Source: Olsenella profusa F0195 | GTDB taxonomy: Bacteria > Actinomycetota > Coriobacteriia > Coriobacteriales > Atopobiaceae | Assembly: GCF_000468755.1 (NCBI RefSeq) | Contig: NZ_AWEZ01000029.1 | Coordinates: forward strand, 1-64,000 | Length of the DNA stretch: 64,000 bases | Direction: 5' to 3' | Part shown: positions 52,844 to 61,357 of the stretch, piece by piece | How positions within the stretch are numbered: position 1 is the stretch's first letter | Layout: every line of letters begins with the position of its first letter | The notes under the pieces: generated by a model | What the model was told of the DNA's origin: nothing | The model's database searches: none | The model's input: only the letters and a program-made list of their open reading frames with translations | Made by a program: the position numbers and the translations under genes

Positions 52844-53475
52844 TGCCCACATGGCTAGTTCGAGCCAGCGGAGATGTTGGCCAGCTCGTCGGGATGCCCA
52901 CTCTGTCTGAGCCGGTAGAGGAACGAACCGTCAACCTCCCCTCCTTCGGGCAAGGCACCCAGAAGTCACCCACCGCGCTGCCCGCGAGTTGCCGGAACAG
53001 CCCGTTGTGCATGTGGACGCAGCTTACCCTAAGGCACGTCGGCGGGATAGAAGGGGGTGCCGCCCTTGTGTGCAACATTACCCATCCCTATTTCGACGAA
53101 GGGATCTCTCTGAGGTTCGGCACCGCCTATCGGTGTGAGGGCGCATGGGATGAGGACGGCAAGGCCTGAGTGAGTGGGATTACCTCGATGCGAGGAGCCC
53201 CATGAACGTCAACCATACCAGCGGCAGAGTCGCCAGAGATTTCCATCATCGCTCTGCCGAAGACATTGAGCTGCTGTTCGTAGTCGAGGTACCGCTCGAC
53301 TGCCGCCACGCATCCATACCCGGTCGTCATTCAGACTCCCCTCATCCTCAGCTGGGGGAGCGCACCTGGAGTTTGGGTGTGCAGAAGTGCGGCGGCAGGG
53401 CTACTATCATGAGCAGATGCTTCGTGGCATCCGTTGTGACAAGCCTGGGCTGACTACTCGGGGAGATGACGTGCC
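52844..53475. other. intergenic region with gene remnants
   Basis: No intact gene is certain. Plus-strand frames are not protein-like. A minus frame around 52960-52880 has a piece (VDGSFLYRLRQSGHPDELAN) that looks like part of a broken gene. The 67-codon minus ORF at 53127-53330 is listed separately. The promoter of the large helicase gene should lie in 53340-53470, but no clear boxes were found. Confidence 0.35.
53127..53330 (-). CDS. small ORF of unknown function with a good ribosome binding site
   Basis: A 67-residue frame starting MTTGYGCVAAVERYLDYEQQ; the ATG follows GGGGAG at 6 nt. The first 50 residues are protein-like and acidic, the last 15 low-complexity (PSSSHAPSHR), suggesting a gene truncated at its 3' end. 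The family is not recognised. Confidence 0.35.
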   Translation of the reverse strand: MTTGYGCVAAVERYLDYEQQLNVFGRAMMEISGDSAAGMVDVHGAPRIEVIPLTQALPSSSHAPSHR

Positions 53476-56400
53476 GTGCGGAAAGACCGTAAGAACGCAA
53501 TCCTAGACTCCTGGATCATGGTCGAGCGGCTCTCCGAGGGTGATATCAAGAGGCGCTCCAGTGCTATTCTCACGCTGCAGGATCTGCGAGATGGAGACTT
53601 TTACTCGTGCTTCAAGTCCCTGATGCAAAAGAGGCATGCAGCTACAGCGCGGCATGGCGGCATAGTCGCCTATGTTGGCGTCTTCGCATTCAAGGAAATG
53701 ACTTCCCTGCTCCGGACAGCATACGGCCTCAAAGAGACCAATGAGGACGTATGCTCGGGAGACAAATTTCACCTCGCTCTCTACTTTGACAAGAACCTGA
53801 ACCTCGATGGGGACAAGACCTTCCTTACCGAGAGTGGCTATATCCTGCGAAACAGGGGAAAGGTTCCGGACATAGGCCAGTTTGACGCATATGAGGCTGA
53901 ACGCAAGACGGAGTTAAAGCAAAAGTTTGATGGCACTGCCGATGATCAATCGGCGTTCAATGCGGCAATCCTCAGCGTGATGGACGACCTTGGAGTCTCC
54001 CTTGAGGAATGCTGCCTGCAAGTCGTACACAACCTCGAGTCAGATGCGACGAACCTCCATTCCTTCTTTCTCGATGACCTCCAGAAGGCAAAGGGCCTCA
54101 GCACGGATAATCTTGACCTCTATCTGAGCGCAGGCAATGCAGCCGGAAGGGTCAACTTGGACAGCAAATCGGACTCTGTGCACTTCAACCCACATGTCTT
54201 CGAAGACATTCTCCAACCGAAGAACTATCCGCTCGGAAGGTTTCCCAGCACTACCGAGCACGTCCTCTCGCTCATGCAGCAAGTCGCAGTGAACCTAGCG
54301 ACGGGATATGACGACCGCCAGATGAGAAGCGTCAACGGCCCACCGGGCACAGGCAAGACGACACTACTCAAGGACATCTTTGCCGAACTCATCGTACAGC
54401 AGGCCCATGACATCGCCGAACTGCCCAGACATCAAATCAAGGGCACCGAAAGCACGCGCTACTACAACGACGCGTCCATTGGCGTCATCCCGAGGCATGT
54501 CGTCGAGAGCGGGATAGTGGTTGCGAGCTCGAACAACGGAGCCGTCCAGAACATCGTGAATGAGCTGCCACTGGTGAAGGAGATTGACGACCGTCTGCTC
54601 GAAGAGCTGAGAGAGGCGGATTACTTTCGTGAAATCTCCAACTCGAAGTCCTTCCGCGACTGGGAGGGCGGCACAGAGGAAGGGCATCGGGAGAAGCCGG
54701 TGCACCAGACCAACGAGGGGGAGAGTTGCTGGGGCCTGTTTTCGCTTGAGGGCGGAAGAGCGACAAACATGACGAACATCGTCACCAACGTGAAGCATGT
54801 GATGGAATACCTGCAGAATGACTATATGCCTGATGAGGATGTCTACGAGGCCTTCCTCGAACAGTACGGTCAGGTCGAGTCCATGCGCAGTGATGTGCAG
54901 GCCCTCGCAGACAAGGCGACTGCCCATGAGCATGATCTTAGAAGTCTTGACCAGCTTTCGGAAGAGCGTATCGCCACCCTGGCACAGCAGGATGACGAGC
55001 GCAGGAGGCTGGGCGAAGCACGACGAAGGGGGCTGGACGACTGGGAAGCCCGCAGAGACGGCCTGCAAAGGGAACTCGAGGGGACGCGCGTCCAGGAGCA
55101 GGCGCTATCGCAGAAGCTCAGCGAGGCAAGACGAGAGCGTGATGCCTTCACTACCCAAAGGCCTGGCCTATTTGCAGGTCGTGCCATCAGGGGGGACTAT
55201 CGGAGAGGATTGGCCGACAGGAACGACCAGGTTGCTGCAATCAATGTCGAATGGCAGGCATGTATCGACCGTGAGGCTGCGGAGAAGATAGCCCTCGACA
55301 GGCTGAACGCCGAACCTGCGAGCTTCGATGCGAGGCAGGCACAACAAGAGCGACACTTCTCTGCCAAGATGGACGAGCTCGAGAGGCAGATTGCTGCAGT
55401 GAGGCGACGCATTGGTACGTACGAAGGCGCTGTCAGGCGCCAGGGCATTGTGCCGCTCGACATGAGCCGTCCCTATGATGACCTACAGATGTCCAACCCA
55501 TGGTTTGGGAGGGATTACCGCATTTCCCAGTCAAGGCTGTTCATCATGGCGCTGCGCGTCCGCAAGCAGTTCCTCTATGACAACAGGAGGAACGTGAGGG
55601 CGGCCGTAAATATCTGGGAGCATCAGTCACAGTGCGCAAGGAAGAACAAGCAGCTCATAGGTGTGGCATTCAACTGGATACATATGGTGATCCCTGTTAT
55701 TAGCTCAACGTTCGCCAGCTTCTCGCGCATGTGTGCGAACCTCGGGGCAAACTCGCTTGGGCACCTCTTCGTGGACGAGGCCGGCCAGGCGCTCCCGCAG
55801 GCCAGCGTGGGCGCGATACTCAGGAGCAGGCATGTGATGGCTGTGGGCGATCCCCTGCAGATAAAGCCCGTGCTCACCCTTGACTCCAATGTGCTTGGGT
55901 TGCTCGGAGAGCACTTTGGCGTCACTGAGAGATATCTTTCGGACTCCGCCTCTACCCAGACGTTGGTTGATTCGGCAAGCAGATATGGCTTCTATCGCGA
56001 GAAGGACGAGTCGGATGACTCTTGGATCGGCATTCCCCTGTGGGTGCACAGGCGCTGCCACTATCCCATGTTCACCATCTCAAATCGTATCTCGTATGGC
56101 GGACTCATGGTTCAGGCCAACAGGGATGGGTTCGGTAAGACGGGGTGGTATGACGTCTCCGGCAAGGCCGATGACAAATACGTTAGAGAACAGGGAGAGT
56201 TCCTCTCGAGAAGGATCAAGGAGCTGATGGAGAAGGATCCAAGGGTCGGGGACGAGGACGAGAAGGACATCGTATACGTCATCACTCCGTTTGCCAATGT
56301 GGCACGGCACCTGTCCCAGAAGTTATGGAAGATTGGGTTTACTCGCTATGACGATAGTGACAGGCCCACAAATGTGGGAACGATTCACACGTTCCAGGGC

Positions 56401-57081
56401 AAGGAGGCGCCTGTGGTGTTTATGGTGCTTGGCGCGGACCAGTCGAGCAAGGGCGCTGCTGGGTGGGCTGTGAGAGAACCAAATATGATGAACGTTGCCG
56501 CGACTCGCGCCAAGGAAGAGTTCTATGTCATTGGTGACAAGGAGTTGTATTTGAGCATTGGCAGTGACGTTGCGACAGAGACGTACAGAGTGATGCGAGA
56601 GTACAAGGCGGAGCATCCCGAAAAGGTGGACGAGGACGTCTCGATTGGGGAGGGCACTACTGGACGAGGAACCCAAGGTGGGCCTTTGGATGACGGTGAC
56701 GCCAGTGCCGAGCATGTCCGTGCCGGACAGGCAGCCAAGAAGCCAACGGAGAGCCATTCCACGATGACAGCTGCTGGGGGCGTGGTCGCGGATGCCGTTC
56801 TCCAAGCTTCAGCTCAAGAGACCTATTCTTGGGGGAGGGCTTGCTCACTATTTGGACGCGATAAGCTCGGCCCACAGATAAGGAACTCTACGAGCGCGAA
56901 CAGATTATTGGAGAGCGCTGGCTGGATTGAGAGGGTCGATGATGGATGGCGTCCGACGGATCGGGGTCGTGCACTTGGCATCAGCTGTGGAAGCTATGAT
57001 GGCAAACCACGCTGCAAGTACACGATGAGGGTCTTTGGGGAGTTGGTCACCTTGCTCCAAGATGCCAACCCTGGTGGCTGA
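53476..57081 (+). CDS. large SF1 (UPF1/Dna2-like) helicase with coiled-coil insertion
   Basis: A 1201-residue cytoplasmic AAA-type helicase. Motif I GPPGTGKTTLLKDIF is at about residue 288. A long charged coiled coil (about 455-660) is inserted between motifs I and II. Motif II FVDEAGQALPQ is near 765, motif III VGDPLQIKP near 791, the motif V region TIHTFQGKEAPVVF near 969 and motif VI NVAATRAKEEFYVIGD near 1006. After a Gly/Thr/Ala-rich linker the last 85 residues (SWGRACSLFGRDKLGPQI and following) resemble a winged-helix domain. No nuclease motif was seen. The GTG start follows GGGGAG. It stands alone beside a broken McrB gene, a defence-like setting, but its role is unproven. Confidence 0.8.
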   Translation: MRKDRKNAILDSWIMVERLSEGDIKRRSSAILTLQDLRDGDFYSCFKSLMQKRHAATARHGGIVAYVGVFAFKEMTSLLRTAYGLKETNEDVCSGDKFHLALYFDKNLNLDGDKTFLTESGYILRNRGKVPDIGQFDAYEAERKTELKQKFDGTADDQSAFNAAILSVMDDLGVSLEECCLQVVHNLESDATNLHSFFLDDLQKAKGLSTDNLDLYLSAGNAAGRVNLDSKSDSVHFNPHVFEDILQPKNYPLGRFPSTTEHVLSLMQQVAVNLATGYDDRQMRSVNGPPGTGKTTLLKDIFAELIVQQAHDIAELPRHQIKGTESTRYYNDASIGVIPRHVVESGIVVASSNNGAVQNIVNELPLVKEIDDRLLEELREADYFREISNSKSFRDWEGGTEEGHREKPVHQTNEGESCWGLFSLEGGRATNMTNIVTNVKHVMEYLQNDYMPDEDVYEAFLEQYGQVESMRSDVQALADKATAHEHDLRSLDQLSEERIATLAQQDDERRRLGEARRRGLDDWEARRDGLQRELEGTRVQEQALSQKLSEARRERDAFTTQRPGLFAGRAIRGDYRRGLADRNDQVAAINVEWQACIDREAAEKIALDRLNAEPASFDARQAQQERHFSAKMDELERQIAAVRRRIGTYEGAVRRQGIVPLDMSRPYDDLQMSNPWFGRDYRISQSRLFIMALRVRKQFLYDNRRNVRAAVNIWEHQSQCARKNKQLIGVAFNWIHMVIPVISSTFASFSRMCANLGANSLGHLFVDEAGQALPQASVGAILRSRHVMAVGDPLQIKPVLTLDSNVLGLLGEHFGVTERYLSDSASTQTLVDSASRYGFYREKDESDDSWIGIPLWVHRRCHYPMFTISNRISYGGLMVQANRDGFGKTGWYDVSGKADDKYVREQGEFLSRRIKELMEKDPRVGDEDEKDIVYVITPFANVARHLSQKLWKIGFTRYDDSDRPTNVGTIHTFQGKEAPVVFMVLGADQSSKGAAGWAVREPNMMNVAATRAKEEFYVIGDKELYLSIGSDVATETYRVMREYKAEHPEKVDEDVSIGEGTTGRGTQGGPLDDGDASAEHVRAGQAAKKPTESHSTMTAAGGVVADAVLQASAQETYSWGRACSLFGRDKLGPQIRNSTSANRLLESAGWIERVDDGWRPTDRGRALGISCGSYDGKPRCKYTMRVFGELVTLLQDANPGG

Positions 57082-57253
57082 TGTGGCAGGGCCCCGAGGA
57101 GAAATCTGTCTGACTTAGAATGGTATGCTCATGCTCATGCTCATGCACATCGGCCGTTTGCCAATATGGCCATTCGGTGTCTCGCATGCAAGTGAGACAA
57201 TCAATCGGCAGCTCGCTTTCGTGCCAGACGTGCAATAGCGGCGGAGGTGTGGA

Positions 57254-57781
57254 ATGAGCATGACAGACACCCAATTCACAGGGACGGGCTTCTACGCGGA
57301 GTTCGCGGACAAGTCGCTCTTGCGTAGGAATGACTGGCGGGCACTCATCGCCGAGCTGCAAGCGGTCTATGGGACCGTTGGCATGAAGCTGCCGGAGCTC
57401 GATTCCGATGACGCCCCGGGGGACATCGACCCGTTCACGGTCTTTGGCCTCTTCAACAAGGGCATCACCGATGCCAATCGCAAAAGGATCGCCGTGGGGG
57501 TGGCATGAGAGTTTGGCGCGATCGCCGCTGCCGGATGACTTCGCGGACATCCCGGTGTTCAACGACCTCAACGCGACGTTCTACGCTTTCTGTGACAATG
57601 CCCGTTGCGACGAGGGAGACATCGACAGGCTGTGGGAGGCCTTCGAAACCCGCTTGCCTTTGCGGGCGATCCGAGCGAGGCGGTGTCCTTGTCGGCCTAC
57701 GACGTCGTCCTGCACCAGTCTGGCATCAGCTGGAAGATCACCATGGGACCACGGACACGTCCTCATCATCGACGCAAAGTA
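57254..57781 (+). pseudogene. decayed McrB-type restriction ATPase, N-terminal DNA-recognition domain only
   Basis: The first frame (57254-57508) reads FYAEFADKSLLRRNDWRALI, GMKLPELDSDDAPGDIDPFT, then VFGLFNKGITDANRKRIAVG, the N-terminal domain of a family of McrB-like GTPases. The pattern goes on in other frames: DDFADIPVFNDLNATFYAF (about 57535-57595), DIDRLWEAFET, and AYDVVLHQSGISWKITMG (about 57695-57746). At least two frameshifts occur, and the frame ends at about 57781 without the GTPase domain. No mcrC remnant follows. Confidence 0.75.
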
Positions 57782-57796
57782 GGAGGTGGTTGCCGT

Positions 57797-57901
57797 ATGA
57801 GCATGCGATGCGGAGGCAGATGTACCGAGATGGCAAAGCAGTTGCGCACCGGCGGCTGCGACAGGCGTACGGTGGAGAAGCTCGTGGGTAAGGACGTGTG
57901 A
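57797..57901 (+). CDS. possible 34-residue basic Cys-containing peptide
   Basis: The ATG is preceded by TAGGAGGTGG at 6-8 nt, a very strong site. The product is basic with three Cys (MRCGGRCTEMAKQLRTGGCD). It ends 4 nt before tag. It may be a real small protein translated with tag, or the restart of a broken reading frame. Confidence 0.35.
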   Translation: MSMRCGGRCTEMAKQLRTGGCDRRTVEKLVGKDV

Positions 57902-57905
57902 CGTC

Positions 57906-58517
57906 ATGGGATTCTGCGGATGGGCGTCTGCCGACGAGCTGGATAGGGCGTACCACGACGCTGAGTGGGGTGTGCCCGTACATAACGACCGACACATGTT
58001 CGAGCACCTGACGATGGAGAGCCTGCAATGCGGCCTGTCATGGGTGCTCATGCTGAAGAAGCGAGAAGTCTTCCGGGAATGCTTCGATGCCTTCGACTAC
58101 GGCAAGGTCGCTGCCTATGGCGAGGAGGACGTCGAACGCATCCTGGCCACCGAAGGCATGATTCGCTCCCGCCGCAAGGTAGAGGCCGTCATCAACAACG
58201 CAAGGTGCTACCAGAAGGTGCGCGAGGAGTTCGGTACCTTCTGCGAATACCTGTGGGGTTACACGGGCGGAAAGACCATCCTCTACGACAGGCACGGCGA
58301 GGAGGACGCGAGAATACCCGTGAGTAATGGCCTTTCCGCCCGCATCAGCCACGACCTGAGGAAGCGCGGCTTCAAGTACGTTGGCCCCATCACCATCTAC
58401 TCGCATCTGCAGGCATGTGGCATCGTGAACGACCACGACGAGGCCTGTCCGCGTCGCGCCTTCGTCATAGAGAACTACCCGTGCGTGGCAAAGCGCCGGG
58501 ACAAGGAGGTGTACTGA
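57906..58517 (+). CDS. tag: DNA-3-methyladenine glycosylase I
   Basis: Removes 3-methyladenine from alkylated DNA. The 203-residue protein has the zinc-snap residues Cys4 (MGFCGWAS) and His17 (AYHDAEWGVP) plus the C-terminal His/Cys of YSHLQACGIVNDHDEACPR. The catalytic-glutamate segment is LTMESLQCGLSWVLMLKKRE. Length is close to the E. coli enzyme (187). It follows the small ORF by 4 nt. Confidence 0.93.
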   Translation: MGFCGWASADELDRAYHDAEWGVPVHNDRHMFEHLTMESLQCGLSWVLMLKKREVFRECFDAFDYGKVAAYGEEDVERILATEGMIRSRRKVEAVINNARCYQKVREEFGTFCEYLWGYTGGKTILYDRHGEEDARIPVSNGLSARISHDLRKRGFKYVGPITIYSHLQACGIVNDHDEACPRRAFVIENYPCVAKRRDKEVY

Positions 58518-58520
58518 GCC

Positions 58521-58860
58521 ATGAAGCACAAGTGCAAGGTGACGGTCATCAAAGAGGGTCTACCCGGAGCTCCAGGAGAGGTACCTTGCAGACCCCGAGA
58601 GCGGTACATGTCCCTGCTTCGAGGTGGGCGATGAGTTCCTGTTCGAGCGCGCGGACGGACATGACGACTTCTGGCATTTTGGGCGCGACCGCGACCCAAA
58701 GTTCCCCTGCGCCGAGGCATGGGACTGCATCAGCCGCTATAGTCAGTTGAGCCCCAAGGGCAAGTCCCGCAGTGCAGACAAAACGAGTCGAGTCGGGCGG
58801 ACAGGGAGAGTCCAGCGCTCTCATGTTGGCCACAGGCGATGTGCGCGTCGCACATGATGC
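58521..58860 (+). pseudogene. broken TIGR04076-type small protein gene
   Basis: It begins MKHKCKVTVIK, then a frameshift near 58555 leads into VYPELQERYLADPESGTCPC then FEVGDEFLF and AWDCISRY. This is the N-terminal and middle pattern of the TIGR04076 family (KCKITVLKR...ELAEKYL...CP.F..GQEF). The usual C-terminal half is missing. It starts 3 nt after tag. Confidence 0.6.
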
Positions 58861-58887
58861 CTGAAGGCAGATGCCAGGCGAGGCTCT

Positions 58888-58911
58888 ACAGTTCGATTAA
58901 TATCGAACTGT
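58888..58911. promoter_or_regulatory. perfect palindromic operator of the SdpR-type regulator
   Basis: Arms ACAGTTCGAT and ATCGAACTGT (10 bp each) surround TAAT at 58888-58911. A half-site ATCGAAC follows at 58921. The location just upstream of the ArsR-family gene promoter suggests autoregulation. Confidence 0.75.
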
Positions 58912-58912
58912 A

Positions 58913-58942
58913 TGACATCCATCGAACGAACCGGAGTATACT
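58913..58942 (+). promoter_or_regulatory. promoter of the sdpR-sdpI genes
   Basis: TGACAT at 58913-58918 and TATACT at 58937-58942 are 18 nt apart. The -35 directly abuts the palindrome, and the half-site at 58921 is within the spacer. Confidence 0.6.
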
Positions 58943-58979
58943 CGGTTTCAGGGAAGATGGCGGAGAACGAGGGGGCGGC

Positions 58980-59264
58980 ATGGTCGGCGATGGCTTCAAG
59001 GCGCTCTCGGATCCTACGCGCCGCCGTATCCTTGAGCTCCTCGGCGAGCATGACATGACGGCCAGCGAGATTGGGGTGCACTTTCCCCAGAGCAAGGCAA
59101 CGCTCTCCCACCATCTCGAGGCCCTGCGCGAGGCGGGTCTCGTGAAGGCGGAACGCCAAGGGCGCCGCGTCCTCTATCAGCTGGACACTACCGTGCTGCA
59201 GAGTCTCATCGCCTGGTTCTATAGCTTGGCCGAGTCGGAGGGTAATGATGAGCTCAAAACCTAA
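58980..59264 (+). CDS. sdpR: ArsR-family regulator, SdpR-like
   Basis: A 94-residue winged-helix repressor: FKALSDPTRRRILELLGEHD, then TASEIGVHFPQSKATLSHHL, then VKAERQGRRVLYQLDTTVLQ. There is no ArsR-type Cys metal site. Small size and direct coupling to an SdpI-like membrane protein match Bacillus SdpR, whose repression is relieved when SdpI traps it at the membrane. An upstream in-frame ATG (58839) would run through the operator and promoter and is rejected. It overlaps sdpI by 20 nt. Confidence 0.85.
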   Translation: MVGDGFKALSDPTRRRILELLGEHDMTASEIGVHFPQSKATLSHHLEALREAGLVKAERQGRRVLYQLDTTVLQSLIAWFYSLAESEGNDELKT

Positions 59265-59931
59265 GCGTCTCGAGCGTGTCTTCTGGGTTGTGCTTCTGGT
59301 GGCGATCCTTGTCCACCTCGCTGTCTACCTGCTGGTAGCCTATCCTGCCATGCCGGAGATGGTTCCCATCCACTGGAGCGTGGGGGATGCGGCCGGTGAA
59401 TGGAGCCCCAAGTGGGTGACGATCATCACTGCGGCACTGCCCCTGCCCATCCTGCTTCTCGTGTTCCTCGTGCCCCGGATAGACCCCAAGGGGCGCAACT
59501 TCGATCACTTCCGTAGCGTCTATCTGGGTGTTTCTGCTGCCATTCCGCTTGTCACGGCCGCCATATCGTGGACGATGCCATTCATTGCCCTTGGTGTCAT
59601 GCCCGCGGACAGGACGTTTGTCACCACGCTCATTCTCCTCTGTGCTGCCATGCTCATGATTGCGTTCGGCAACTACCTGCCACGTGTCAGGCCCAACTAT
59701 ATGTTGGGCGTCCAGACGCCCTGGACGCTCGCGAGTGAAGCCACCTGGCGCCGTACGCATCGTTTTGCCGGTCCTGTCTTCATGACTGCAGGCGTGGCAA
59801 TGCTCGTTGTGATACCGTTCTCGGCCATTGCCCCCACGGTGTCATTCTGGATCGCAATGAGCGCGTTGTTCGCCGCGATTGTCATCGTGTGCGCCTACAG
59901 CTACGTGGCCTGGCGACGTGAGGGGCGCTAG
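59245..59931 (+). CDS. sdpI: SdpI-family membrane protein (DUF1648 plus SdpI domain)
   Basis: A 228-residue protein with six or so membrane helices. The N-terminal DUF1648-like part has LVAYPAMPEMVPIHWSVGDA; the SdpI part has GNYLPRVRPNYMLGVQTPWT then ASEATWRRTHRFAGPVF, a clear SdpI signature. In Bacillus subtilis SdpI gives immunity to the SDP toxin and acts as signal receptor for SdpR. No sdpABC toxin genes are present in the window. Start ATG 59245 (or 59248) lies behind GGAGGG. Confidence 0.88.
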   Translation: MMSSKPKRLERVFWVVLLVAILVHLAVYLLVAYPAMPEMVPIHWSVGDAAGEWSPKWVTIITAALPLPILLLVFLVPRIDPKGRNFDHFRSVYLGVSAAIPLVTAAISWTMPFIALGVMPADRTFVTTLILLCAAMLMIAFGNYLPRVRPNYMLGVQTPWTLASEATWRRTHRFAGPVFMTAGVAMLVVIPFSAIAPTVSFWIAMSALFAAIVIVCAYSYVAWRREGR

Positions 59932-60535
59932 GCGCACCCGGTGCGGCTCGCCGCCTTGGACATGCCGCTCCTCGATGAGTTGGTGATCGATGCCGACATC
60001 ATACCGAGCATGGGGATGCGTGGGTCTTTGTCTCCCGCCGATGAGAGGGACCGCGTCACGGTGACACGCCATGCACGGGTCGAGAGACGCCGTCTCCTCG
60101 TCCGTGTGGAGCTGGTGCCCGCCATCCTTCATGAGTGACCGTGAGCCTTGCACCGTCCGACCTGCGGAGGCCAGCAGGGCGTCACGGGATGTCATGTCGT
60201 CCCTCTCACCCAACAGCGCCTCGGTCGGAACGCTCCACTCCAGCGGGTGCGACCTCACGTGGCACAGGTAGGTCAGGACGGCGCCTCACCGAATGCCGTG
60301 GGGAATCTCACGCCTGTCCCGCAGATCATCCCCATATGGCTGGTGAATACCATCGAGGAAGCAGCCGCCTGCTCACTCATCTCGCGTCCCTCCTCGCGCC
60401 GAGGCCTTCAGGGTCTTGGTGATGTCGTGTTTCAATGAGCTGCTTGGATAGAATGAGAGGAGGTCACCTTGGCTAACTATATGGCCGGCATGGCAGGAGG
60501 CCGCGTGTGGCACAGCCGAGACGGTGGGAGGCGTC
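59932..60535. other. no gene recognised
   Basis: Open frames on both strands (for example plus 59941-60138 and minus 60258-59842) are short, overlapping and lack family patterns. Some stretches are protein-like (plus LAALDMPLLDELVIDADIIP), so decayed genes are possible. The last 120 bp lie directly upstream of the L-ATC hydrolase-family gene. Confidence 0.35.
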
Positions 60536-61180
60536 ATGCTCGCGTACAGATCGAGGTACTTCAACCTGATCGCACCGTTCCTGTGGCATTACATCGCCAA
60601 ACGCAATGGTCACAAGCTTGCGGCACGGTGCTATCACGACGCGCGTCCCATCTATCGGGACATGCTTGCGAAGGCGCCGAACGTTGGTGCCAAGAATCCC
60701 ATGGCGCATAACATCTACATGGCGCTCGTGTTCTTTGCCATGTACCGCGCGTCCGGGGGAGAGCTTACCAAGGAGGACCTGCGAGCTGCGGTGGGTGACT
60801 TCATGGACATGCCCCTCATGCATCTCATAGGCAGGATGGATGACCTCAACACGCCACAAACCCGCGCCAGGTTCGAGAGGAACTCCCGCCAAAACGAGCA
60901 ATGGCGCCTCGATCATCTGGATCAGATCGACGCCAGCTGGGACTTCAACTTTGACGGCGGACCTCAAGGTGATGGCGTCTGGTACTACTTCACCTACTGT
61001 CCCATCAATCAGTTCTGCCGGGAGAACGGCCTTCTGGACGTGCTACCCATCATGTGCGACATAGATTACAAGAGCTGTGCGCTCGCCCATGGTGTGCTGC
61101 GTCGCGAGCACACGCTTGCCTTGGACGGGAAGGTCTGTGACTACTGGATGGTGGGGGATGGGGGGAAGGGCCCGCGATAG
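60536..61180 (+). CDS. L-2-amino-thiazoline-4-carboxylic acid hydrolase family protein
   Basis: A 214-residue cytoplasmic protein. Features are RSRYFNLIAPFLWHYIAKRN at the start, WDFNFDGGPQGDGVWYYFTY then CPINQFCRENG in the second half, and MCDIDYKSCALAHGVLRREH, with several Cys that fit the family. Members open or process thiazoline rings in L-cysteine formation, but many are of unknown role. ATG 60536 follows GGGAGG at 6 nt; an in-frame GTG 12 nt upstream contains that site. Confidence 0.75.
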   Translation: MLAYRSRYFNLIAPFLWHYIAKRNGHKLAARCYHDARPIYRDMLAKAPNVGAKNPMAHNIYMALVFFAMYRASGGELTKEDLRAAVGDFMDMPLMHLIGRMDDLNTPQTRARFERNSRQNEQWRLDHLDQIDASWDFNFDGGPQGDGVWYYFTYCPINQFCRENGLLDVLPIMCDIDYKSCALAHGVLRREHTLALDGKVCDYWMVGDGGKGPR

Positions 61181-61357
61181 GCGGCCATATGCAACATCTC
61201 GCGGTGAATTGAATTTCGAAAAGCAATCCTGTTGCATCAAGTCGTGCAGGGACGGCAGACGAGATTGGGGGCAGGACGGGCTCCGCATCCATCCTGCCCC
61301 CGCCTTCCCCTAGCATCCCTCTTGCTGCTGCTGGCTCCCGCCGGAAGGGAGACAGCG

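Noticed and set aside
59932-60470. Overlapping ORFs on both strands after sdpI
   Set aside because: None has a good start together with a recognisable family pattern.
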